From Leptospira sp. (GTDB taxonomy: Bacteria > Spirochaetota > Leptospiria > Leptospirales > Leptospiraceae), in NCBI GenBank assembly GCA_009991425.1, contig JAACWH010000048.1:1-38375 (forward strand): DNA of 38,375 bases. Direction: 5' to 3'. The notes under the pieces are model-generated. The model was not told the DNA's origin and did no database searches. It saw only the letters and a program-made list of their open reading frames with translations. The position numbers were made by a program, and so were the translations under genes. Below are positions 31,726 through 38,375 of this stretch, in pieces (position 1 is the stretch's first letter; the number at the start of each line of letters is the position of its first letter).

Positions 31726-32757
31726 ATGGAACTTTCACCACGGCATAGAGTAATCTTGAAATCGCTTGTAGACGAATTTGTCAATGACAACCGTCCTGTA
31801 GGCTCAAAGACTCTTTCCGAAAAATATGAAATTGGTTTGTCTGCTGCTACAATTCGAAATGTTCTTAAGGATCTCGAGGATTGGGGTTATTTACTTTCTC
31901 GACACACATCGGGTGGTAGGGTTCCAACTGAAAGAGGGTATCGTTTTTATGTAGATAGTTTGGTGAGCTTATACGAGCTAACCTTAAAAGAGAAGCAACG
32001 TATCCAGGAAGAATACCTGAAGATGCAATTCAAGTTAGACCAGATCCTGATTGCTACTAGCCGAGTTCTCTCAAATCTTTCTTGTAGTGCAGGAGTTGTT
32101 CTCGGGCCAGAGAAATCACTTGATACGCTTAAGCATATAGAATTGATTCATGTGAATGGAGGAGAGGTTCTTGTTATTTTCGTTATGCGGTCAGGGACAG
32201 TAATCAACAGAAATATTTTCTTAAATTCACATATTGGACAAGAGTCCTTATACAATGTTTCTAGATATTTGAATGAAAATATTGTTGGATATGATCTTAA
32301 GGAAATTCGAGAGAGAATTATTCCTAATTTACATAGTAGAAGAGAAGGGCCTGAAGATTTTTATTATCTCTCTGAAGTTATGGGTCATGTATTTCAAATG
32401 GATAGTAATCTAGATGATAATATTTATATTGATGGTTTAAAGAATATTGCTGATAATTTTCGAGAAGAAGACGACCGCTTGCATAATGTACTCTCCTTAT
32501 TAGATGAAAAGCAATTTCTGAAGAAGTTTTTCTCTGAGTATGTCACCCAAGATGGTATTTATACTATTATTGGTAAGGAAGGAGAAGATTTACTCGGTGG
32601 AGTAACGATAATTGCAACTAATTATCGAATGGGTGAGAAGAGAATCGGATCTATGGGAATCATCGGTCCACAAAGAATGAATTATAATAGAACGTTACCG
32701 CTACTGGAATTTACATCCAAGTTGGTATCAGATATGTTAACTAAAATTAGCCGGTAG
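31726..32757 (+). CDS. hrcA: Heat-inducible transcription repressor HrcA
   Basis: HrcA binds CIRCE and represses heat-shock genes; its activity usually depends on GroEL. From the ATG at 31726 the product is 343 aa and begins MELSPRHRVILKSLVDEFV, the normal N-terminus, followed by the winged-helix region (RPVGSKTL, LSAATIRNVLKDLEDWGYL, HTSGGRVPTERGYRFYVD). The C-terminal part has the GAF-like inducer domain ending GPQRMNYNRTLPLLE. The frame extends upstream to a GTG at 31690, but that codon lies inside CIRCE and gives a non-conserved extension, so I reject it. A GAGG is 15 bases before the ATG. First gene of hrcA-grpE-dnaK-dnaJ. Confidence 0.95.
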   Translation: MELSPRHRVILKSLVDEFVNDNRPVGSKTLSEKYEIGLSAATIRNVLKDLEDWGYLLSRHTSGGRVPTERGYRFYVDSLVSLYELTLKEKQRIQEEYLKMQFKLDQILIATSRVLSNLSCSAGVVLGPEKSLDTLKHIELIHVNGGEVLVIFVMRSGTVINRNIFLNSHIGQESLYNVSRYLNENIVGYDLKEIRERIIPNLHSRREGPEDFYYLSEVMGHVFQMDSNLDDNIYIDGLKNIADNFREEDDRLHNVLSLLDEKQFLKKFFSEYVTQDGIYTIIGKEGEDLLGGVTIIATNYRMGEKRIGSMGIIGPQRMNYNRTLPLLEFTSKLVSDMLTKISR

Positions 32758-32765
32758 GAGAGAAT

Positions 32766-33353
32766 ATGGCAGAAAATACAGATACAGAAACAATTTCTCA
32801 AGAAGAGTCGAGTGGTTCGGAAGAGAGTTCAACTGAGAATACACAAACTGAGGAAGTGATTGAAGAAAATTCCTTGGAGAATCAGTTAAAAAAAGCTCAA
32901 GAAGAGGCTTTGAATTTTAAAGATTCTTGGCAGAGAGAACGAGCAGAGTTTACGAATTACAAAAGACGCACTGCTAGTGAATTGTTGAACTCAAGAAAGG
33001 AAGCTGTTAAAAATTTTATCCATGATCTACTTAACCCAATCGACAATTTGGAAAGAGTTGGAATGGTTAAAACAGAAATTCCTGAACTTAAAGCATTCGT
33101 TGATGGTGTTAATATGGTTAAGAAAGAATTAATTTCTGTTATAGAAAAAGAAGGAATTAAGCGATTGGAACCTTTGAATGCAAGTTTTGATCCCATGTTA
33201 ATGGAAGCAATTAATTCGGTGGAATCTGAAGAATATAAAGAAGAAACCGTGATTGAAGTCTATCAACCAGGATACTATTTCTTGGACGGAGAAAATCAAC
33301 ATTCTATCCGACCAGCTCGAGTGAAAGTTGGTAAGCCACTCGCGAATGGATAG
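32766..33353 (+). CDS. grpE: Nucleotide exchange factor GrpE
   Basis: GrpE releases ADP from DnaK. The 195-aa protein has a Glu/Ser/Thr-rich disordered N-terminus (about 45 residues), a long coiled coil (ENQLKKAQEEALNFKDSWQR, FTNYKRRTASE), and the C-terminal beta domain ending IRPARVKVGKP, which is the family signature region. It starts 8 bases after hrcA with an AGGAG ribosome binding site. Typical in every respect. Confidence 0.96.
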   Translation: MAENTDTETISQEESSGSEESSTENTQTEEVIEENSLENQLKKAQEEALNFKDSWQRERAEFTNYKRRTASELLNSRKEAVKNFIHDLLNPIDNLERVGMVKTEIPELKAFVDGVNMVKKELISVIEKEGIKRLEPLNASFDPMLMEAINSVESEEYKEETVIEVYQPGYYFLDGENQHSIRPARVKVGKPLANG

Positions 33354-33400
33354 AAAGAAATTAGAAAAATTACCAATAAAATTTTAAGGAGAAAAAGATT

Positions 33401-35338
33401 ATGGCTAAGGAAAAAATCATAGGAATCGACTTAGGAACTACCAATTCATGTGTTGCCGTAATGGAAGGTGGCGACCCTGTAGTGATACAAAACTCAGAGG
33501 GAGCAAGAACTACACCATCTATTGTTGCATTTACTACAAAAGGTGAAACTTTAGTGGGACAGTTTGCTAAGAACCAAGCAATTACAAATGCTACGAATAC
33601 AGTTCGTTCAGCAAAAAGATTCATCGGACGGAGATTCAACGAAGCACAAGAAGAGATGAAACATATTTCATACAAAGTGATTCGTGCTGGAAATGATGGG
33701 GTTAAATTTGAAACAGCTCAAGGCGAGTTCACACCTCAAGAGATTTCTGCAAGAATTCTTCAGAAAATGAAAAAAACTGCTGAAGACTATTTGGGTCATG
33801 AAGTTACTAAGGCAGTTGTAACTGTTCCTGCCTACTTCAACGACGAGCAGAGACAAGCTACCAAAGACGCAGGCCGAATTGCTGGTTTAGAAGTAGAAAG
33901 AATCATAAATGAACCAACAGCTGCAGCCTTGGCTTACGGATTTGATAAGAAGCAAACTAGTTCAAAAATCGCTGTTTATGATTTAGGTGGTGGAACATTT
34001 GATGTTTCTATACTCGAATTAGGTGATGGCGTATTTGAAGTAAAATCAACCAATGGGGATACTCATTTAGGTGGGGATGACTTCGACATGGCGATCATGA
34101 CTTGGATGATCAGCGAGTTTAAGAACCAAACTGGAATTGATGTTTCAGCCGATAAGAATACAGTTCAAAGACTAAAAGAAGCTGCTGAAAAAGCGAAGAT
34201 CGAGTTATCTGGAACAACCACAACTCAGATCAATATTCCTTTTATTACAGCTGATGCATCAGGTCCAAAACACTTGGACATGACATTAACTCGTGCAAAA
34301 TTCGATGATCTCACTAAGTCTTTAGTCGAAAGGTCTAGAAAGCCAAGTGTTGACGCTTTGAAAGATGCAGGTCTTTCAGCTTCTGATATTAATGAAGTTG
34401 TTCTTGTTGGAGGTTCTACTAGAATTCCAGCAGTTCAAGCATTAGTAAAAGAAATATTCGGTAAAGAGCCTAACCGATCGGTTAACCCTGATGAGGTTGT
34501 TGCAATTGGAGCAGCTATCCAAGGTGGAGTTCTAGCGGGAGATGTAACGGATGTATTACTATTGGATGTTACACCTCTATCTCTAGGAATTGAAACCCTA
34601 GGTGGAGTGATGACTAAGTTAATCGAAAGGAACACAACAATTCCTACTAGGAAGTCTCAAGTTTTCTCAACAGCAGCTGACAATCAGAATGCTGTGTCTG
34701 TTCATGTAATGCAAGGTGAACGAGAGATGGCTAAAGATAACCGTACTCTAGGTAGATTCGATCTTATGGGAATCCCACCAGCTCCACGAGGAGTTCCACA
34801 AATTGAAGTTACTTTTGACATTGATGCAAATGGTATCGTTCATGTATCTGCAAAAGATCTTGGAACAGGTAAAGAGCAAAAGATCCGAATTGAATCCTCT
34901 TCTGGATTATCAGAAGATGAAATCAACAAGATGGTAAAAGAAGCAGAAGCTCATGCTGATGAAGATAAAAAGTTACGTTCCGTAGCTGAAGCCAAGAATG
35001 AGTTAGAAAGTATCACTTATGGTTTAGAAAAAACTGTAAATGAAGCTGGAGACAAAATTGGCGAATCCGAAAAGCAAATGGCTTTAGATGAAGTTAAGAG
35101 AGCTAAAGAAGCAATTGATTCTGGAGATCTTGACCGATTGAATAATGCTAAAGAATCGATTACCAAAATCGCAACAGAAATTAGCACCAAACTTTATTCA
35201 CAAGGTGCTCCAGGAGCTGAAGGTGGACCAACTGGTCCAGAAGAACCAGCTAATGGAAATTCTTCGGAAGAAAAATCATCTAGTGATGAGAAAGTAGTAG
35301 ATGCTGATTATACAGTAGTGGACGACGAGAAGAAGTAA
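33401..35338 (+). CDS. dnaK: Chaperone protein DnaK (Hsp70)
   Basis: DnaK is an ATP-driven chaperone that binds exposed hydrophobic segments. The 645-aa protein begins with [18 protein letters not shown] and has the other Hsp70 signatures ([37 protein letters not shown]). The linker [18 protein letters not shown] leads to the substrate domain, a helical lid and the acidic tail [14 protein letters not shown]. It has an AAGGAG ribosome binding site. The 47 bases between grpE and dnaK hold no CIRCE, so it depends on the hrcA promoter as far as can be seen. It is followed by dnaJ after 3 bases. Confidence 0.98.
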   Translation: MAKEKIIGIDLGTTNSCVAVMEGGDPVVIQNSEGARTTPSIVAFTTKGETLVGQFAKNQAITNATNTVRSAKRFIGRRFNEAQEEMKHISYKVIRAGNDGVKFETAQGEFTPQEISARILQKMKKTAEDYLGHEVTKAVVTVPAYFNDEQRQATKDAGRIAGLEVERIINEPTAAALAYGFDKKQTSSKIAVYDLGGGTFDVSILELGDGVFEVKSTNGDTHLGGDDFDMAIMTWMISEFKNQTGIDVSADKNTVQRLKEAAEKAKIELSGTTTTQINIPFITADASGPKHLDMTLTRAKFDDLTKSLVERSRKPSVDALKDAGLSASDINEVVLVGGSTRIPAVQALVKEIFGKEPNRSVNPDEVVAIGAAIQGGVLAGDVTDVLLLDVTPLSLGIETLGGVMTKLIERNTTIPTRKSQVFSTAADNQNAVSVHVMQGEREMAKDNRTLGRFDLMGIPPAPRGVPQIEVTFDIDANGIVHVSAKDLGTGKEQKIRIESSSGLSEDEINKMVKEAEAHADEDKKLRSVAEAKNELESITYGLEKTVNEAGDKIGESEKQMALDEVKRAKEAIDSGDLDRLNNAKESITKIATEISTKLYSQGAPGAEGGPTGPEEPANGNSSEEKSSSDEKVVDADYTVVDDEKK

Positions 35339-35341
35339 GAA

Positions 35342-36466
35342 ATGGCAGAGAGAAGTTACTATGATATCCTTGGCGTCGCAAAGGGCGCCTCGGCCGATGA
35401 AATCAAATCCGCATATCGCAAGTTAGCGATAAAGTACCACCCTGATAAAAACAAGGGAAATAAAGAAGCGGAGGAAAAATTCAAAGAGGCAACGGAAGCC
35501 TATGAAATTCTCCGCGACCCTCAGAAAAAATCTGCTTACGACCAATTTGGTAAAGCAGGTGTTAATGCAGGTGCAGGTTATGGGCAAGGTGGATTCGGAC
35601 AAGGAGCTTATACTGACTTCTCTGATATCTTTGGAAATTTTGAAGATATATTTGAAGGATTCTTCGGCGGGGGAGGTGGCGGACGTACATCAAGACGTGG
35701 CGGCCCCCAAAGAGGATCAGATATTCGTTATAATTTAGAAATAGGCTTAGAAGATGCAGCCCTTGGCAAGGAAGTCAAAATTGATATTCCAAGAAATGAA
35801 ACTTGTGGTGACTGTAACGGTTCAGGAGCTCAGAAAGGAAGTTCATCTTCTACCTGCCCTGATTGTGGTGGAAACGGCCAGGTTCGTAGAACCCAAGGTT
35901 TCTTTTCTGTAACTACAACCTGTCCACGTTGCAATGGAAAAGGAAAAATTATCGCAACTCCTTGCAAGACCTGTCGTGGGGATGGACTAGTTGAAAAAAG
36001 AAGAACAATCAATATTAAAATTCCTGCAGGTGTAGAGAACGGCTCTCGATTAAAAGTGACTGGTGAAGGAGAATCTGGGCCAAGCGGCGGTCCAAAAGGT
36101 GATCTATATGTGGTGACTCACGTTAAGAAGCATCCATCCTTCGAAAGAAATGGAAGCGATCTAATCGTTGTCAAAACGATCTCTCTTGCCATGGCATGTT
36201 TGGGTGGAGAGATAGAAGTTCCGACCATAGATGGCAAGACAATTGCTTTGAAAATTCCAGAAGGCACTGAATCAGGACAAGCCTTCCGCATGAAAGGTCT
36301 AGGTATTCCTTATCTTGGGGCTTATGGAAAAGGAGATCAGCACGTAATAGTGAAGATTGAAATTCCTAAGAAATTAAATAAAAAACAAAGAGAATTATTA
36401 GAAGAATTTGCCAAAGAATCCGGTGAAAAGCTATCTTTAAATAAAAAAAGTGGATTGTTCTCTTAA
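35342..36466 (+). CDS. dnaJ: Chaperone protein DnaJ (Hsp40, class I)
   Basis: DnaJ stimulates DnaK ATPase and delivers substrates. The 374-aa protein has all class I parts: J-domain with the HPD motif in KYHPDKNKG (about residues 31-39), a Gly/Phe-rich linker ([12 protein letters not shown] to [10 protein letters not shown]), four zinc-finger repeats of the CxxCxGxG type ([32 protein letters not shown]), and the C-terminal substrate-binding domains. It starts 3 bases after the dnaK stop, so translation is coupled. Confidence 0.98.
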   Translation: MAERSYYDILGVAKGASADEIKSAYRKLAIKYHPDKNKGNKEAEEKFKEATEAYEILRDPQKKSAYDQFGKAGVNAGAGYGQGGFGQGAYTDFSDIFGNFEDIFEGFFGGGGGGRTSRRGGPQRGSDIRYNLEIGLEDAALGKEVKIDIPRNETCGDCNGSGAQKGSSSSTCPDCGGNGQVRRTQGFFSVTTTCPRCNGKGKIIATPCKTCRGDGLVEKRRTINIKIPAGVENGSRLKVTGEGESGPSGGPKGDLYVVTHVKKHPSFERNGSDLIVVKTISLAMACLGGEIEVPTIDGKTIALKIPEGTESGQAFRMKGLGIPYLGAYGKGDQHVIVKIEIPKKLNKKQRELLEEFAKESGEKLSLNKKSGLFS

Positions 36467-36489
36467 TAGGGCATTGGCAGCATAATAGA

Positions 36490-37449
36490 ATGACAGAAAA
36501 AGTAAAGATTGGCGTTATCGGTACTGGACACATGGGTCAGTACCATGTAAATGTGGCTAAACAACTTTCCTCAGGAACCTTATTGGGCATTTATGATGCG
36601 GATCCTGAAAGAGCAAATCAGATTTCTGAGAAACACAAAACCAAAGCATTTCCAACTGTTGAGGCTATGATCGCCGAAGTAGATGCTATTGTGATAGCCG
36701 CGCCAACATTTTTACACCACCAATTAGCCAAGCAAGCTCTTTCTGCTGGCAAACATGTGTTAGTTGAAAAGCCTATTGCTGAGACAGTGGAACAGGCAAG
36801 AGAATTAGTTAAGATTTCTCAGGATAAGAAATTGGTTTTCCAGGTGGGACATATTGAACGGTTCAATGGAGCTGTGTTAGAACTCGGCAAAATCATTAAC
36901 CAACCCTTACTTATAGAATCTAGAAGACTATCCCCTTTCAATCCAAGGATTAAAGATGTGGGTGTAGTCCTTGATATGATGATTCATGATATAGATATCG
37001 TTTTGAATTTAGTTAAGTCACCAGTAAAATCTGTAAGTGCAAAAGGTGTCAAAGTAGTATCTGAGCATGAAGATATCGCTTCAGTTGTAATCAATTTTGA
37101 AAATGGTTGTGTTGCAAACATGAATGCATCTCGATGTACCCAAGCTAAGATTCGAACCTTGAATATTTCTGAAAAAGATACTTATGTATTTTTAGATTTT
37201 ACAGATCAGGAAATTGAATTACATAGACAAGCAAGTTCAAACACTTTACTTGGTCAAGGCGAAATCAAATACCGCCAAGAATCTATTGTTGAAAAGATAT
37301 TCGTTCATAAAGATAACCCTCTTAAGCAAGAGCATGAGCATTTTGTAAATTGTATTTTAAATCCTGATCTAAAATACATAGGCGGCGAATCTGACATCAA
37401 AACATTGGAAGTTGCTCACATGATTCTTAAAGACATTCATGGGAAATAG
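36490..37449 (+). CDS. Gfo/Idh/MocA-family dehydrogenase
   Basis: A 319-aa NAD(P)-dependent sugar-type dehydrogenase. The N-terminal Rossmann fold has IGVIGTGHMGQYH; HVLVEKPIAET contains the catalytic lysine of the EKP motif; QVGHIERFN and LDMMIHDIDIVLNL (with the HD catalytic histidine) follow. This last pattern resembles GnnA, which oxidises UDP-GlcNAc for the diamino-sugar lipid A of leptospires, but the gnnB aminotransferase is not adjacent and I do not assign the name. It lies 23 bases after dnaJ and 16 bases before the next gene, probably as a tail of the heat-shock operon. Confidence 0.88.
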   Translation: MTEKVKIGVIGTGHMGQYHVNVAKQLSSGTLLGIYDADPERANQISEKHKTKAFPTVEAMIAEVDAIVIAAPTFLHHQLAKQALSAGKHVLVEKPIAETVEQARELVKISQDKKLVFQVGHIERFNGAVLELGKIINQPLLIESRRLSPFNPRIKDVGVVLDMMIHDIDIVLNLVKSPVKSVSAKGVKVVSEHEDIASVVINFENGCVANMNASRCTQAKIRTLNISEKDTYVFLDFTDQEIELHRQASSNTLLGQGEIKYRQESIVEKIFVHKDNPLKQEHEHFVNCILNPDLKYIGGESDIKTLEVAHMILKDIHGK

Positions 37450-37465
37450 TGGAAATAGATAAATA

Positions 37466-38023
37466 ATGGAAAAACCTGAATCTACAAAAGGACTTTTACT
37501 AATATCCAACTCATCGGTAGTTACTGATTTTTTTCATAAGACGATAATTTTTATGGTAGATCATGATGAGACGGGAGCTTTTGGAATTACATTGAATAAG
37601 ATTTCTGATAGTAGTATTCGAGAAATTATCAAAAATGTTCCCGATGTTCCTTCAGCAGATAATCCTATTTGGGTTGGCGGTCCTGTTGATTCTATGTTTG
37701 TATGTGTAGTTCATAAAGATGCAGAAGCTCCAGAACCTGGAGTGGAAGTCATTCCTGGTGTGTATATGGGTAGAAGTTATGAACTTCTCATGCACTTAAT
37801 CGAAAAAGATTCTACTTATCGTATATACCAAGGTTATGCGGGCTGGGGAGCTGGTCAGCTAGAAGCAGAATTTGATAAATTTTCTTGGGTAGTTCACCAG
37901 CCCAAAGAAGAATTTCTCTTTAATACGGAAGACTCTGAGACTATTTGGAAGAAGGCATTGGTTGATAAAGGTGGAATCTATAAGTATTTCGTAGAACATA
38001 CCAAAGATCCAATGTTGAATTAG
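37466..38023 (+). CDS. YqgE/AlgH family protein (UPF0301)
   Basis: A 185-aa cytoplasmic protein of the YqgE/AlgH family. The start GLLLISNSSVVTDFFHKT, GAFGITLNK, WVGGPV and the signature YQGYAGWGAGQLEAE are all present. The biochemical role of the family is not established; AlgH was linked to alginate regulation in Pseudomonas. It follows the Gfo/Idh gene by 16 bases and ends the plus-strand run. Confidence 0.92.
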   Translation: MEKPESTKGLLLISNSSVVTDFFHKTIIFMVDHDETGAFGITLNKISDSSIREIIKNVPDVPSADNPIWVGGPVDSMFVCVVHKDAEAPEPGVEVIPGVYMGRSYELLMHLIEKDSTYRIYQGYAGWGAGQLEAEFDKFSWVVHQPKEEFLFNTEDSETIWKKALVDKGGIYKYFVEHTKDPMLN

Positions 38024-38066
38024 ATTTTATTATTTCGAACGTAAATATCTAATTTAATAAATTATT

Positions 38067-38375
38067 CTACTGAAGTATAATTGTGCTGAGGTTCTTTTTT
38101 CTTTCTTTCAGTAAATCAGCCCAGCCAGAGCGTGGGAAATTTTTTAGAAAATAATCTATCGCTCGTTTCTCTGCTGATATTTCCTTATTTAATTTCGCTT
38201 GTATTTCAATATCTCCTTTTAGTTTTAAATCTGCTTTTACATAGATTTCTCCCATAAATACAACTGAACCAGGTTCCAGATTAACATAGGTAAGCTTTCT
38301 ATCTTCTCTAGTTAGCGGAGGTTTAATTGAACTTAGTGACTTTGAACTAGCGAAAGAATTTCCACCATTTCCTTT
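38067..38375 (-). CDS. C-terminal part of a hypothetical protein cut by the window edge
   Basis: The frame is open from the right edge of the window to the stop at 38067, giving at least 102 residues. An internal ATG at 38255 is unlikely to be the start, because coding-like sequence continues upstream (LTYVNLEPGSVVFMGEIYVK). The visible part is Lys/Glu-rich, with predicted beta strands then a helix ending AIDYFLKNFPRSGWADLL. I recognise no family. It converges on the YqgE gene with 43 bases between stops. Confidence 0.6.
   Translation of the reverse strand, partial: KGNGGNSFASSKSLSSIKPPLTREDRKLTYVNLEPGSVVFMGEIYVKADLKLKGDIEIQAKLNKEISAEKRAIDYFLKNFPRSGWADLLKERKKNLSTIILQ

Noticed and set aside
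1..38375. CRISPR arrays, tRNA/rRNA genes, intact insertion sequences
   Set aside because: I found no regularly spaced direct repeats, no cloverleaf or rRNA-like sequence, and no transposase with terminal inverted repeats.

Overview
The window is A+T-rich, densely coded bacterial DNA and most likely comes from a Leptospira chromosome, perhaps a saprophytic species. The main evidence is an almost complete heme-biosynthesis locus headed by a perfect copy of the leptospiral HemR 'hem-box' (TGACA-N6-TGACA), a fused HemC-HemD, many lipoproteins with loose lipoboxes, and an hrcA-grpE-dnaK-dnaJ operon under a CIRCE element. Species assignment is inference. I see no tRNA, rRNA, CRISPR array, intact insertion sequence or prophage module.

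Layout. 1-900: a 3'-truncated SAM methyltransferase remnant and a MAPEG-type membrane protein. 1029-9759: heme synthesis by the C5 route. hemA, hemC/D, hemL, hemE, hemN and hemG lie on the minus strand with short gaps or overlaps, and hemH faces them on the plus strand. hemB and the hemKR regulators are not present. 9791-9806: the hem-box, between hemA and a divergent DUF2721 gene. 10276-12023: a small exported Gly/Asn/Pro-rich protein, a cobalamin riboswitch followed by two further hairpins, a cysteine-containing exported protein (probable lipoprotein) downstream of it, and a small lipoprotein facing back. 12250-14174: an aldo/keto reductase and two small acidic proteins that share a short motif. 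14230-18284 (minus): a translationally coupled pair of lipoprotein hydrolases (DUF2817/M14 peptidase and glycerophosphodiester phosphodiesterase), a small helical protein and a PAS histidine kinase. 18362-22337 (plus): thiolase, a Zn-ribbon/OB-fold (DUF35) partner and a hybrid histidine kinase whose receiver domain carries Glu in place of the phospho-accepting Asp. 22315-26585 (minus): GH13 alpha-glucosidase and GlnD. 26660-30485 (plus): a membrane protein, an exported DUF2961/GH172 protein overlapping a PAS-GGDEF diguanylate cyclase, a small holin-4-like membrane protein and a lysine-rich orphan. 30488-31510 (minus): cysteine synthase. 31641-38023 (plus): heat-shock operon hrcA-grpE-dnaK-dnaJ, then a Gfo/Idh/MocA dehydrogenase and a YqgE/AlgH protein. 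A cut-off gene fills the right edge.

How the parts work together. The hem genes cover glutamyl-tRNA to heme except the HemB step, and the hem-box predicts HemR control of the minus-strand operon. The cobalamin riboswitch lies close by, and B12 and heme share the uroporphyrinogen III branch point. It precedes no recognisable cobalamin transport or synthesis gene, only an unrecognised exported Cys-containing protein, which is the most promising lead for something undescribed. The heat-shock operon has a simple negative loop: HrcA binds CIRCE, which abuts the -10 box of its own promoter. Signalling genes (two histidine kinases, one diguanylate cyclase, GlnD) are scattered among metabolic genes, and two of them are coupled by ATGA overlaps to genes of unrelated function.
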